Source: Mactromeris polynyma (Eukaryota; Mollusca; Bivalvia; Venerida; Mactridae). Taken from it: a stretch of 64,000 nt of DNA. Location: contig JASFXZ010000012.1 of NCBI GenBank assembly GCA_032209605.1, positions 2,666,001-2,730,000 on the forward strand, written 5' to 3'. The notes beneath the pieces were generated by a model. The model had not been told where the DNA came from. It was given only the letters and a program-made list of their open reading frames with translations, and did no database searches. The first letter of the stretch is position 1, and every line of letters starts with the position of its first letter. Positions 1 to 14,115 of this stretch are shown piece after piece. A program made the position numbers and the translations under genes.

Positions 1-145
1 ATTGGGATGCTGGCGGAAACCATAGAAAATACGGGAAAGTGCCATTGGGATGCTGGCGGAAACCATAGAAAATACGGGAAAGTGCCATTGGGATGCTGGC
101 GGAAACCATAGAAAATACGGGAAAGTGCCATTGGGATGCTGGCGG
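1..145. repeat. 43-bp tandem repeat, about 3.4 copies, cut by the window edge
   Basis: The unit begins ATTGGGATGCTGGCGGAAAC and recurs at 1, 44, 87 and 130, an exact 43-bp period. The fourth copy diverges after about 16 bases. The array probably continues to the left of the window, so the copy number is a minimum. Confidence 0.95.
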
Positions 146-1942
146 GAAAATTCCTAGTGAAGGAGTGGCAGCACAAGTTGTGTCATCTGTACTGGTAGTT
201 TGGTGTTATAGACGGCATTTGCGCAGACCGGAAGTACCGACGACTTACCACGGAGCGATATACCTCGTGTATCAAGACCGCTTAATCGTGAAACCAACAT
301 CTACGAAATCGCTATAATCGGATAAACTTGATAGACGTCTACGGCGACGCCAAAATCCACCTGGTAACGTCAATGAACTCCGAGATGCATTACTTGAAGA
401 GTGGAATAATATCCCTCTATCCGATATCAACAAGCTTGTACACTCAATGCGGTGGTCATACACGTTACTGATGTCAGAATTTTAAATTAGAACCCTACTT
501 AGGTTGAAATCAAATAAAACAATGGAATTGATAATTTCCCCCGATTTGATATTTTTAATGAATTGATAATAAATGACTTCACCATCACAAACATATTCTA
601 AAACGCTCACTCTTGAAATAAACGAAATATTACCATTCATGCTTAGCCAAAGTATTTTTTTTGGTTCAGTGTAGTATTATACTCAATAAAAAACACAACG
701 CACCATTTTGATGTGCAGTATTTTTGTATATTAAAGTATGTGCATAAAAAGATGCCCCGGATAGGCATCCGTTTAAAATATCGATACTCATAATTGAAAC
801 CATATAATATAATAATAATAATAATGATAATAATTATAATAATAATAGCTTTATTTTCAGAAGGTGAACACAAAAGACAGTAAACTTTACATTGATACAT
901 ATAAGAACATAATCATAACAATACAAAGCACATCTTAATTGCATGTGGCCTTCCATAAATCATTATTAAAAAAGGTTAAACTGGTTAGAGTAACCATTTT
1001 TTCTCTAAGTTATAATGAATTGATTAAATATGAAACATATAACATACATGTAGAACTAATATTAACAATAAACAATATCTGGGTAAATAATTTCTTTTGC
1101 TTAAAATTAGTGTCGAATCTGAAAATAAAATTATCGATTGATAACAAGGCGATGCATTTCTTTTTGCTGTTGAATCTCCATATATGTTGGGTTTGGTGTG
1201 TGGTAGAGCTATGGAAAGATATACATGTATTCTGAAGTAGTTATTTAGTCAAACAATCGATAATAAATATACTTGACGCCATTAAAAACTCAACTATTTG
1301 AACTAGGCGTCATTTTGTAGTACATTTTGTACCAACTGCCAAAAGCGTGTTACAGTTATCTATGTGTTAATTCTAGCTCAAAACATTATTTAACTGAAGA
1401 ACATTATTAATTAACTTTATAAAATTATGTTTGAAAAATAAAGAATATTTTGCCTTGTTATGTCACTTTACGTATATGCACACGTTTTGGTTGCGTTTTT
1501 AATGGCGTTAAGTATAGTTGGGCCAAAGTAAAGACAAGCTCTGTGTTTGCCCTAAACCTAAACAGGCTTGAACAAATCGTTATTGAGAATACAAGAATAT
1601 TTATCTTATTTTAACATACACCGTAACTATAACGTTCTGAAAATGATAACACAGCTTTGACATGTTTGTATCGATAGGTGGCTCCTTTGTCATTAATTAT
1701 TGTTGAGCGCAGTTATCAAAATGTTATGAATCAGTATTTAGCATATTTTCAGATAAACAGTAAGATAGTACTGACAGGTATATGCGTATATAGATAATGA
1801 AGCAGACGATAGTTCTACAACACACCAGCATTCATATCCCTGAAAGTTCCTCAAAGTTAGTTAGCAGTGATCCCAACAATCAGATCAGAATTTCTGTCAC
1901 CTCGGTTACGATGGAAATTTGCTCCTAAAAGAAGCACTAAGA
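146..1942. other. AT-rich stretch with no supportable gene; contains an (AAT)n microsatellite
   Basis: Open frames are short and compositionally biased. An imperfect AAT microsatellite lies at about 806-847. It is followed by the motif CTTTATTTTCAGAAGGTGAAC, which resembles the sequence after another (AAT)n tract near 29,500. I see no exon, RNA gene or transposon terminus here. Confidence 0.6.
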
Positions 1943-2374
1943 GTGTTAGTTGTGGATAGACAGTGCGACCTCCCCGGAGTGTTAGTTGTGGATAGACAGC
2001 GCGACCTCCCCGGAGTGTTAGTTGTGGATAGACAGTGCGACCTCCCCGGAGTGTTAGTTGTGGATAGACAGTGCGACCTCCCCGGAGTGTTAGTTGTGGA
2101 TAGACAGTGCGACCTCCCCGGAGTGTTAGTTGTGGATAGACAGTGCGACCTCACCGGAGTGTTAGTTGTGGATAGACAGTGCGACCTCACCGGAGTGTTA
2201 GTTGTGGATAGACAGTGCGACCTCCCCGGAGTGTTAGTTGTGGATAGACAGCGCGACCTCCCCGGAGTGTTAGTTGTGGATAGACAGTGCGACCTCCCCG
2301 GAGTGTTAGTTGTGGATAGACAGCGCGACCTCCCCGGAGTGTTAGTTGTGGATAGACAGTGCGACCTCCCCGGA
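1943..2374. repeat. 36-bp minisatellite, exactly 12 copies
   Basis: The unit starts GTGTTAGTTGTGGATAGACA and ends in GACCTCCCCGGA. The 432 bp are exactly 12 units. Only two variable sites are obvious: GTGCGAC versus GCGCGAC, and CCCCGGA versus CACCGGA. The unit length is divisible by three and lacks stops in several frames, so periodic open frames appear on both strands. There is no reason to call them protein-coding. Confidence 0.96.
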
Positions 2375-3076
2375 GCGCCCTTGCCTTGAGCAAAAACCCC
2401 TCTTCAAATACATCATCAATTACCCCGTAGTAAAACTGTACTGTATTTTATACCTCTATAGACCAACGACCTTCGAAAAAGGGATTTTGCTCTGGATAGG
2501 TTGCTCTGTACTGTCAAGCATGAATAGCCATAACTAACAGGGAACCAGCGATGGTAAGTAGACACATTAACTTTTGCTCGGGAACCAAATATGTAGCTAG
2601 CTACTATACACAATAGAAATGATCGCTTTCGGCTACTATCCCTTTATTATGTTGACTGTGTAAGAAATCGTGTTTTTATGTAACATGGTAACTAAATTAT
2701 TGTTAACTACCTCCTGGCTGGAACGTCGCTTAAATGAATCGTATGAGGCATTTTTAATATACTGAATGAGTTTAGTCTCAGACTCTCCATATTTGGATGA
2801 CTTCTGTCTCAATCCTTTGCTACCCTGTAATTAAAAGATACTTAAGTATGATAATTAGGGTCTACAACACAATAATATTATCCCCACAATACACAATCTA
2901 AGAACTATCTGCTTAGAGAGTCTAGTTTGAACTCTTTGTAAAAAAGTTCTCGAATTCACAAACCAAAATGGCAGTTGACAAAAACGTAGAATTCTGAACT
3001 GTGTTGCACATAACATTGTTTTGCTTGATGGGTTGGGCGACTGCCACACCCGGAGGATTTAGACAAACAGAGAAAT
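2375..3076. other. Unique AT-rich spacer between arrays; nothing recognised
   Basis: Both strands were read. Only short open frames are present, with no splice-bounded exon, RNA gene or inverted terminal repeat that I could support. Confidence 0.5.
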
Positions 3077-4855
3077 CCTATCCCTGGAGCAGGGGTTGAG
3101 GCAAAATCCTTTTCCTAGATCAGGAAGTTGGGGCATAATCCTATCACTTGAGCAAGGAGTTGGGACATATTCTTATCCTTTTATCAGGGAGTCGGGACAT
3201 AATCCTATCACTTGAGCAAAGAGTTGGGACATACTCCTATTCCTATATCAGGGAGTTGGGGCATAATCCTATCACTGGAGCAGGGAGTTGGGGCATAATC
3301 ATATCACTGGAGCAGGGAGTTGGGGCATAATCATATCACTGGAGCAGGGAGTTGGGGCATAATCATATTCTTATATCAGGGAGTTTTGGCATAATCCTAT
3401 TCCTATATCAGGGAGTTGGGGCATAATCCTATTACTATATCAGGGAGTTTTGGCATAATCCTATTCCTATATCAGGGAGTTGGGGCATAATCCTATTCCT
3501 ATATCAGGGAGTTGGGGCATAATCCTATTCCTATATTAGTGAGTTGGGGCATAATCCTCTTCCTATATCAGGGAGTTGGGGCATAATCCTATTCCTATAT
3601 TAGGGAGCTAGGGCATTATCCTATTCCTAGATCAGGGAGTTGGGGCATAATCATATTCCTAGTCAGGGATTTTTGGCATAATCCTATTCCTATATCAGGG
3701 AGTTGGGGCATAATCCTATTCCTATATCAGGGATTAGGGGCATAATCCTCTTCCTATATCAGAGAGTTGGGGCATAATCATATACCTAGTCAGGGAGTTG
3801 GGGCATAATAATATTCCTATATCAGGGAGTTGAATCATAATTATATTCCTATATCAGGGAGTTTTGGCATAATCCTATCACTGGAGCAGGGGTTGAGGCA
3901 TATCCTATTCCTAGTCAGGGAGTTGGGACATAACCATATCACTGGAGCAGGGAGTTGGGACATAACCATATCACTGGAGCAGGGAGTTGGGACATAACCA
4001 TATCACTGGAGCAGGGAGTTGGGACATAATCATATCACTGGAGCAGGGAGTTGGGACATAACCATATCACTGGATCAGGTAGTTGGGACATACTCATATC
4101 ACTGGAACAGGGAGTTGGGACATAACCATATCACTGGAGTAGGGATTTGGGACATAACCATATCACTGGAACAGGGAGTTGGGACATAACCATATCCTGG
4201 AGCAGGGAGTTGGGACATACTCATATCACTGGAGCAGGGAGTTGGGACATAATCATATCACTGGAGCAGGGAGTTGGGACATAATCATGTCACTGGAGCA
4301 GGGCATTGGGACATAATCATATCACTGGAGCAGGGAGTTGGGACATAATCATATCACTGGAGCAGGGAGTTGGGACATAATCATGTCACTGGAGCAGGGC
4401 ATTGGGACATAATCCTTTCACTGGAGCAGGGATTTGGGACATAATCATATCACTGGAGCAGGGAGTTGGGACATAATCCTATCACTGGAGAAGGGAGTTG
4501 GGACATAATCTTTTCACTGGAGCAGGGAATTGGGACATAATCATATCACTGGAGCAGGGAATTGGGACATAATCCTATCACTGGAGCAGGGAATTGGGAC
4601 ATAATCATATCACTGGAGCAGGGAATTGGGACATAATCATATCACTGGAGCAGGGAATTGGGACATAATCCTATCACTGGAGAAGGGAGTTGGGACATAA
4701 TCCTTTCACTGGAGCAGGGATTTGGGACATAATCATATCATTGGAGAAGGGAGTTGGGACATAATCATTTCACTGGAGCAGGGAGTTGGGACATAATCAT
4801 ATCACTGGAGCTGGGAGTTGGGACATAATCATATCACTGGAGTAGGGAGTTGGGT
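3077..4855. repeat. ~32-bp tandem repeat, about 55 diverged copies
   Basis: Units follow the pattern GGAGTTGGGACATAATCATA plus TCACTGGAGCAG. There are two regional flavours. Units from about 3,350 to 3,860 use CCTATTCCTATATCAG with GGGGCATAAT. Units from about 3,890 onward use TATCACTGGAGCAG with GGGACATAAT. Single-base indels and substitutions are common, so the array is older or less homogenised than others in the window. Confidence 0.93.
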
Positions 4856-5739
4856 AGTCATCAAAAATCTTGTTATGACGAAAATTCAAAGAAAATCTTA
4901 TTTCCGGGGTGGCGGTCTCTACGGGCCATTTAAATTCCCCCGTGTCGGGAATCATCCCTATTTGCCAGCCGCCCATGTCTTGTAGCAAAAACAGTACCAG
5001 GTGCGTGAAAAATCATGAAGTTTACGATTTCACGGTACAATGTACATGTTTTCACGTTATCATAAAATAATATGATAAGTTTTATATGCTTATATATACC
5101 ACATGGCAGCGCTCATTTTTCTAAGTAATATGACCATCGCGTATTTTAAATGTCACTAATTACCTACCAAATCAGTAAATTAATACATGTTCACGACTAG
5201 GGTCCGAACCACAGGAAATTATCATATTTTTTTACTGTATGAAGTGGGCCGTGGAAAGAGGTCAGGTGTGAAAAGCGTTAGACTCCTCGTACTATATTTA
5301 CATGAACTATTGAAGGGTTAAAGGGAGAGAACTTTAGAAGGGACATAACTCGTGAGAAGGTCCGAACACTTACAATGAGGAGTAACAACAATACAAGCAA
5401 ATGGACATGACACCGCCACGTTGTCATTTAATAGTGTTTACATTCAGTTTATTCAGGTCATACATTTGATACATTAGGGGTCGCTTACAGGGAGTTTCAA
5501 TAGAAAATAACGCGGTTTCATTAATTCGTTCTGTCAAAGTTCATATAAAATGACAAAGGATGTCATATTCACCATGTACCAGTGAAAGGGCTATACATTA
5601 ATGTGATTAATGTTAAATAATTGCTGTTTAAATGACTCTGTGTTAACTTGGAATTAACCTCATCTCACGTTCCGATTATTTCGTCCATTTCTACATATAT
5701 AAGATAAATGAAGTGGATGCGAGAACAGAACATTGAGTT
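4856..5739. other. Unique spacer; one weak minus-strand open stretch
   Basis: A short open stretch on the minus strand (about 4988 down to 4861) has more balanced composition than its surroundings and includes GGWQIGMIPDTGEFKWP. It runs straight into the 32-bp array and shows no clear splice boundary, so I do not call it a gene. The rest is AT-rich with no recognised feature. Confidence 0.4.
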
Positions 5740-6603
5740 CCAAGGTATAGACTGCATTGCATTTACTCTGAGTGTCCAAGGTATAGACTGCATTGCATTT
5801 ACGCTGAGTGTCCAAGGTATAGACTGCATTGCATTTACACTGAGTGTCCAATGTATAGACTGCATTGCATTTACGCTGAGTGTCCAAGGTATAGACTGCA
5901 TTGCATTTACTCTGAGTGTCCAAGGTATAGACTGCATTGCATTTACGCTGAGTGTCCAAGGTATAGACTGCATTGCATTTACTCTGAGTGTCCAAGGTAT
6001 AGACTGCATTGCATTTACTCTGAGTGTCCAAGGTATAGACTGCATTGCATTTACTCTGAGTGTCCAAGGTATAGACTGTATTGCATTTACGCTGAGTGTC
6101 CAAGGTATATACTGCATTGCATTTACGCTGAGTGTCCAAGGTATAGACTGCATTGCATTTACGCTGAGTGTCCAATGTATAGACTGCATTGCATTTACGC
6201 TGAGTGTCCAAGGTATAGACTGCATTGCATTTACGCTGAGTGTCCAAGGTATAGACTGCATTGCATTTACTCTGAGTGTCCAAGGTATAGAGTGCATTGC
6301 ATTTACTCTGAGTGTCCAAGGTATAGACTGCATTGCATTTACTCTGAGTGTCCAAGGTATAGACTGCATTGCATTTACGCTGAGTGTCCAAGGTATAGAC
6401 TGCATTGCATTTACGCTGAGTGTCAAAGGTATAGACTGCATTGCATTTACTCTGAGTGTCCAAGGTATAGAGTGCATTGCATTTACTCTGAGTGTCCAAG
6501 GTATAGACTGCATTGCATTTACGCTGAGTGTCCATGGTATAGACTGCATTGTATTTACACTGAGTATCCAAGGTATAGACAGCATTGCATTTACGCCGAG
6601 TGT
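5740..6603. repeat. 36-bp minisatellite, exactly 24 copies
   Basis: The unit starts CCAAGGTATAGACTGCATTG and ends GAGTGT. First and last units start at 5740 and 6568, an exact multiple of 36. Variation is concentrated at one codon-like position (ACTCTG / ACGCTG / ACACTG) and at CCAAGG / CCAATG. Several frames on both strands stay open because the unit has no stop and is divisible by three. These are not credible genes. Confidence 0.97.
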
Positions 6604-7234
6604 CCAATACTTATGTATTTCGGGTGGTATATCACGAATTTTATTTAATTCGTAGAAAGTATTATGTTATCTGTTGTACTCATATGTAAAACATTTTGGA
6701 ATGGGAAGTAAATAAGTATCAATTTAAGATATCAGCGATCGATTTGGCAATGCGCCAATACAATAAGCCTGTATTTATTGCAATCATAGCAAATGCGGTT
6801 AGCTTTAGCAAAATAATTATAGTTGACTATTTCATGAATTTTAAAATATGCACAGACATATATACATAATTTACTTTCTGGAAAATCTCATAAAATTACA
6901 GTCATGATGAAAACATTTCTGACAATGTCTCTTAAATAATTAAAACATTAAAACACATACAATTCGGGAAAACTGGAATTCTGATTTGTATGAAAATGGG
7001 CATCAAACATTTAAATGGTATTTTTGTAATTTTATATCGGGCATTGAACTTAAGCAGAACACGCAAAATGTTTTTAAAATCTGCATAATATTTATAAAAC
7101 ACTATTGTCTTGAAATGAAATCTTATGGGTAATATTTAAAAAAAAAAGATAAAATGATGAGCAAAATTTTGAAACCATACAACACGATTTAATGTCACTT
7201 TGTTTAAGTTGTTTTTAACTCCTGAGAACTTATT
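6604..7234. other. AT-rich spacer; nothing recognised
   Basis: Low-complexity AT-rich sequence with no exon, RNA gene or terminal repeat visible. Confidence 0.5.
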
Positions 7235-9121
7235 TGTACACCCATATCTCACACCATTACATGTATATCTTTGTACACCCATATCTCACACCATTACATG
7301 TATATCTGTGTACACCCATATCTCACACCATTACATGTATATCTTTGTACAACCATATCTCACACCATTACATGTATATCTTTGTACACCCATAGCTCAC
7401 ACCATTACATGTATATCTGTGTACACCCATATCTCACACCATTACATGTATATCTGTGTACACCCATATCTCACACCATTACATGTATATCTTTGTACAA
7501 ACATAGCTCACACCATTACATGTATATCTTTGTACAACCATATCTCACACCATTACATGTATATCTGTGTACACCCATATCTCACACCATTACATGTATA
7601 TCTGTGTACACTCATATCTTACACCATTACATGTATATCTGTGTACACTCATATCTCACACCATTACATGTATATCTGTGTACACTCATATCTTACACCA
7701 TTACATGTATATCTGTGTACACTCATATCTTACACCATTACATGTATACCATTGTACACCCATATCTTACACCATTACATGTATATCTTTGTACACCCAT
7801 ATCTTACACCATTTCATGTATATCTTTGTACACCCATATCTCACACCATTACATGTATATCTTTGTACACCCATATCTTACACCATTACATGTATATCTG
7901 TGTACACCCATATCTCACACCATTACATGTATATCTGTGTACACTCATATCTTACACCATTACATGTATATCGTTGTACACTCATATCTTACACCATTAC
8001 ATGTATACCATTGTACACCCATGGCTCACACCATTACATGTATATCTGTGTACACTCATATCTTACACCATTACATGTATATCTGTGTACACTCATATCT
8101 TACACCATTACATGTATATCTTTGTACACTCATATCTTACACCATTACATGTATATCTTTGTACACTCATATCTTACACCATTACATGTATACCATTGTA
8201 CACCCATAGCTCACACCATTACATGTATATCTGTGTACACTCATATCTTACACCATTACATGTATATCTTTGTACACCCATATCTTACACCATTACATGT
8301 ATATCTGTGTACACCCATATCTCACACCATTACATGTATATCTGTGTACACTCATATCTTACACCATTACATGTATATCTGTGTACACTCATATCTTACA
8401 CCATTACATGTATACCATTGTACACCCATATCTTACACCATTACATGTATATCTTTGTACACTCATATCTTACACCATTACATGTATATCTGTGTACACT
8501 CATATCTTACACCATTACATGTATACCATTGTACACCCATATCTTACACCATTACATGTATATCTTTGTACACCCATATCTTACACCATTACATGTATAT
8601 CTGTGTACACTCATATCTTACACCATTACATGTATACCATTGTACACCCATATCTTACACCATTACATGTATATCTGTGTACACCCATATCTCACACCAT
8701 TACATGTATATCTTTGTACAACCATATCTCACACCATTACATGTATATCTTTGTACACCCATATCTTACACCATTACATGTATATCTTTGTACACCCATA
8801 TCTTACACCATTACATGTATATCTGTGTACACTCATATCTTACACCATTACATGTATATCTTTGTACACCCATATCTTACACCATTACATGTATATCTGT
8901 GTACACTCATATCTTACACCATTACATGTATATCTGTGTACACTCATATCTTACACCATTACATGTATATCTGTGTACACTCATATCTCACACCATTACA
9001 TGTATATCTTTGTACACCCATATCTCACACCATTACATGTATATCTTTGTACACCCATATCTTACACCATTACATGTATATCTTTGTACACCCATAGCTT
9101 ACACCATTACATGTATATCTT
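7235..9121. repeat. 37-bp minisatellite, exactly 51 copies
   Basis: The unit starts TGTACACCCATATCTCACAC and ends ATTACATGTATATCT. Units starting at 7235 and 9122 are separated by exactly 51 periods, so there is no net indel. Main variants are ACACCC/ACACTC/ACAACC, TCTCAC/TCTTAC/GCTCAC and ATCTTTG/ATCTGTG/ACCATTG. Because 3 x 37 is divisible by three and the unit has no forward stop, all three plus-strand frames are open for over 1 kb. That is a repeat artefact. Confidence 0.97.
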
Positions 9122-10306
9122 TGTAAAACATATCAAACAAACTATTTAACGCAAATATAGGCATGTAGTCTAAGAATATTTAGCAGCATATTTTGAATGT
9201 CTTCTAAGTGCATGTATTAACATATTCAGGCAGGTCGTCATTGTGAGTGAACAGAGCACTCATCCTTTCCTTACTGCAGCTGCAATCTATGTGTGGAATG
9301 TTTGATGTGACATGTTTGGTGACGTCATTTGCCATAATGATTAAATAATAATCTTCTAAACGCTTACAATTGTATTCATGCACAAAAGCATCGACGTATT
9401 TAGTAATTCAACAGGAGTTTTCGTCGTTTTAGGCATTCACCATCGTCTTACATTTGTTTGTGATTGTAGTCGGGCAACAATTGTTAAACTTTTTGCATTA
9501 CACACCATCTTTCATACCGATGTTTTATCATATGAATGTGGGTTTAGGTTGAAGAGTTTCGTTGGATTGTCTTCCTGGTATACTTCGTAAAATACAATAC
9601 GATGGGTGTATGTTTTCTGTACTACATAACTACAATACATAATCTATGGGAGAGATTTTTAAAAATGTATTGATATGCGTTATTCTCATTTTGTTGAAAT
9701 GTAAATTTCAATACGAAATGCTTCTTTATTCCGTTCAGAATAAAAGCTGAATTGTAACTGGAAAATATAACAATTCATACCCATTTTTTACGTCGGAGAG
9801 TTACAATACAAGTATTTAACATTATTTGATCAAAACTATTTTCTAAGATTAACACAGTCTACAGACACTCTCATTCATGATTTTGGTTGCCATGACAATA
9901 TTGTGGTATGGAAGATGAATTCGACTGACTAGATACTCAGTAGATACTTTGCTTTGCTCCACAAGACTTCGAAATTATTTTATATAAGCCAACAAATGAT
10001 GATACAATCACGAAACTGTTTTCACAGACGATAAAACAAGTAAGAAAAAAAAACATTTTTATAGATTTTACGACCTACATGTATTTTAAATATAACAGCT
10101 GCTTTTAGTGATTTATTCCTACGTTTTATGTCGATGTGTACGCTTATTTAATTCTGTAAACACTTGTACATAACGCTAATGATTATGAATAGCGTGCTAT
10201 ATATACACACACACCCAAAGTTCTAACGCATCAATTGTAAAATTGATATAAATTTCTTACTTCTGTACTAAATATTATGAAAATTAAAATTTCCGATCCT
10301 TATAAA
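9122..10306. other. AT-rich spacer; nothing recognised
   Basis: No exon or RNA gene is supported. A possible partial X-box-like sequence near 9,887 (GGTTGCCATGACAA) is too degenerate to annotate. Confidence 0.5.
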
Positions 10307-10450
10307 CTACTACTACTATTACTCCTCCAGCTGCTGCTGATGCAATCACCACTACTACTACTACTGCTGATGCTACAATCACCACTACTATCACTACTAC
10401 TTCTGCTACAACTACACTACTACTACTGCTGATGCTACCAACACTACTAC

Positions 10451-10626
10451 TACCACTACCACTACCACTACCACTACCACTACCACTACCACTACCACTA
10501 CCACTACCACTACCACTACCACTACCACTACCACTACCACTACCACTACCACTACCACTACCACTACCACTACCACTACCACTACCACTACCACTACCAC
10601 TACCACTACCACTACCACTACCACTA
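10451..10626. repeat. Pure (CCACTA)n hexanucleotide tract, about 29 units
   Basis: An uninterrupted alternation of CCA and CTA triplets sits inside the larger trinucleotide microsatellite. It is a separate expansion of a two-triplet unit. Confidence 0.92.
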
Positions 10627-11377
10627 CTACTACTACTACTACTATTGCTGCTGTTACCACTACTACTACTACTACTGCTGTTGTTACTACTTCTACTACT
10701 GCTGCTACCACCACTACTACTATTGCTGCTGTTACCACTACTACTACTATTACTGCTGCTGTTAACACTACTACTTTTGCTGCTTCCACCACCACTACTA
10801 CAACTACTGCTGCTGTTACCACTACTACTATTGCTGCTGTTACCACTACTACTACTACTACTGCTGCTGTTACCACTACTTCTTTTGCTACTGTTACCAC
10901 TACTACTACTACTACTGCTGCTATCAACACTAGTACTGCTACTGCTGTTACCACCACTACTTCTACTACTACTGCTGTTACTACCACCACCTCCACTACT
11001 ACTGCTGTTACTTTCACCACCACTACTACAACTACTGCTGCTACCAACACCACTACTACTGCTGTTACTTTCACCACCACCACTACTACTACTGCTGTTA
11101 CTACCACCACCACCACCACTACTACTACTGTCACTACCACAACTACCACTACTACTATTGTTACTACAACCACCGCTACTACTCCTACTGCTGTTACTAC
11201 CATCACAACCACCACTACTACTACTGCTGTTACTACCATCACAACCACCACTACTACTACTGCTGTTACTACCACTACCACCACTATTACTACTACTGTG
11301 CTACCACCACCACTACTACTGCTACTACTGCTGTTACTACCACTACCACCACTACTACTACTACTACTGTGCTACCT

Positions 11378-11409
<32 letters not shown>

Positions 11410-11421
11410 GCTGCTGTTACT

Positions 11422-11454
<33 letters not shown>

Positions 11455-11455
11455 G

Positions 11456-11526
<71 letters not shown>

Positions 11527-11642
11527 GATGTTACTACCACTACCACCACTATTACTACTACTGTGCTACCACCACCACTACTACTGCTACTACTGCTGTT
11601 ACTACCACTACCACCACTACTACTACTACTACTGTGCTACCT

Positions 11643-11674
<32 letters not shown>

Positions 11675-11776
11675 GCTGCTGCTACTACTACTACTACTGC
11701 TGCTGTTACTACCACCACTACTACTACTACTACTACTACTGCTGCTGCTACTACTACTACTACTGCTGCTGTTACT

Positions 11777-11819
<43 letters not shown>

Positions 11820-11833
11820 TTGCTGCTGTTACT

Positions 11834-12403
<570 letters not shown>

Positions 12404-12726
12404 GCTGCTGCTGTTACTACCACCACTACCACCACTACTACTACTACTGCTGCTGTTACTACCACTACTACTACTACTACTGCTGCTGTTACTACCACTA
12501 CTAATACCACTACTGCTGCTGTTACTACCACCACTACAACCACTACTACTACTACTGCTGCTGTTACCCACACCACTAATACTACTGCTACTACTACTGT
12601 TACTACCACCACCGACACTACTACTACTGATGTTACTACCACCACCACTTCTACTACTACTGCTGTTACCACCACTACTACTATTGCTGCTTCTACCACC
12701 ACTTCTACTGCTGCTGCTACTACTAA

Positions 12727-14115
12727 TCTATATAATCATAATAATAATCATTATTTATATAATAATTAAATAAAGACAACCACAGTCAATAAAAGTAAAT
12801 TAATCTTGTTTTGAACCAGTGAATGATAATGAAATAGCAGAAACCTCGAAAGCTGTCAATGTATGATATAAGCGATGGGGTCGGGAAGCAGAATTCATGA
12901 CGTTATAGATTATAGTGTATGACGGGTGATGTGCTAGATTGTGTTGTAATTGATAAAGAAAATACATAGAACATCATTTATTGATATTCCTGTCCTTTGG
13001 GAAAATCCACATATTGGACTGTGAATGGCGAAAACGAAATGGAGGATAGAGTTTTGCCCCTAATTGAAGTTTTGCCCCTAATTGAACCACTGAATTAAAA
13101 CAGGAATCAACGAACTGTCAATACAAAACCATTAAGACACCAGGGTGTATTCTGGGTTACTATAAGTATTATCGATAAGAAAAACCCAGAAAGTTATGAG
13201 GTTAAAATCGTAAACCGGCACTTAAGTCTACGAAATTGATCATTTTTATGACAATCGGTGCAAAACCGTTTGACATAGGCAAAGTTATACTAGTTAAAAA
13301 TCCCCGATTTTCCACAAACTTTATGAGACAAGGTACAATTGGATTGTAACGAAATGAAAGTTTCCAAACTTCTCAAAAAATCCACCAACACAAGGTAGTA
13401 CGCACTGATCGTGATTAATTGGAGCGAAACATCCTTGGATATTGTCAATAAATCAAATCTCTTAGAATAGTCCAGGGAAATTCCGATATTAATTTCATAC
13501 CAAAAGAAACCAGCTATTTGACATCAAAGTATATACCATGACATATACGAACTCTACACAGAAACTAATTATTGGTGTAAGTAAGTAACTCGCTGTTTGA
13601 AAAACGTAAGCATGGAACAATATCATGGTCAGATGAAATCAGACTGGTCTTTGATAGTGGCTCATGATTTTATTTTGTATTTGTGGAATACAGTGATACC
13701 ATGCCCAGTCATTCTTGTTCAGAACTGCAAAATTGTTACAGTCATCTGAGGACTTTCATATTTCCACACCACAATAAAATGCAACGACGTTACGTTTCAT
13801 TCTATAACACATTAATTTTCACGCAATACGTCACTACCGTTACATTATTAATAATAAAAAGAAACTTTATTTATTGAAGGTAACTCATGCATAAACTAAT
13901 CTCACAAGAGGCCTTGATACATTGTATGAATTTCACATGGCAATGAGGATGAGACATGAATATTGTCAACCCAAGAAACTGTTGGCTTTGCCTCGGATGA
14001 TATTCAGTTCACTGCCTTGTGTTATTTATTTTACTATACCGAAACTTTCTGATAAAAACTAACATTTGTACAAGTTTTAATTTCTGCTCTGCATCATCCG
14101 AAAATAACAAGTCTT
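12727..14115. other. AT-rich spacer with one 18-bp tandem duplication
   Basis: The 18-mer GTTTTGCCCCTAATTGAA occurs twice back to back at 13051-13086. Otherwise I see no exon, RNA gene or transposon end. Confidence 0.5.

Noticed and set aside
1906..2393. Periodic open frames on both strands over the 36-bp array
   Set aside because: They follow from a stop-free unit divisible by three. Opposite strands are equally open and there is no splice or start context.
4861..4988. Minus-strand open stretch containing GGWQIGMIPDTGEFKWP
   Set aside because: Balanced composition but no convincing splice sites, and it continues into a tandem repeat. Left as a note only.
5660..6655. Four open frames of 265-315 codons over the second 36-bp array
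   Set aside because: They are translations of the same tandem unit in several frames and both orientations, and variants do not favour any frame.
7200..9149. 649-codon and shorter open frames over the 37-bp array
   Set aside because: A 37-bp unit without a forward stop keeps all three frames open; the periodic HYMYICVH-like peptides are artefacts.
9887..9902. Possible RFX X-box (GGTTGCCATGACAATA)
   Set aside because: The second half-site is degenerate and no gene lies beside it.
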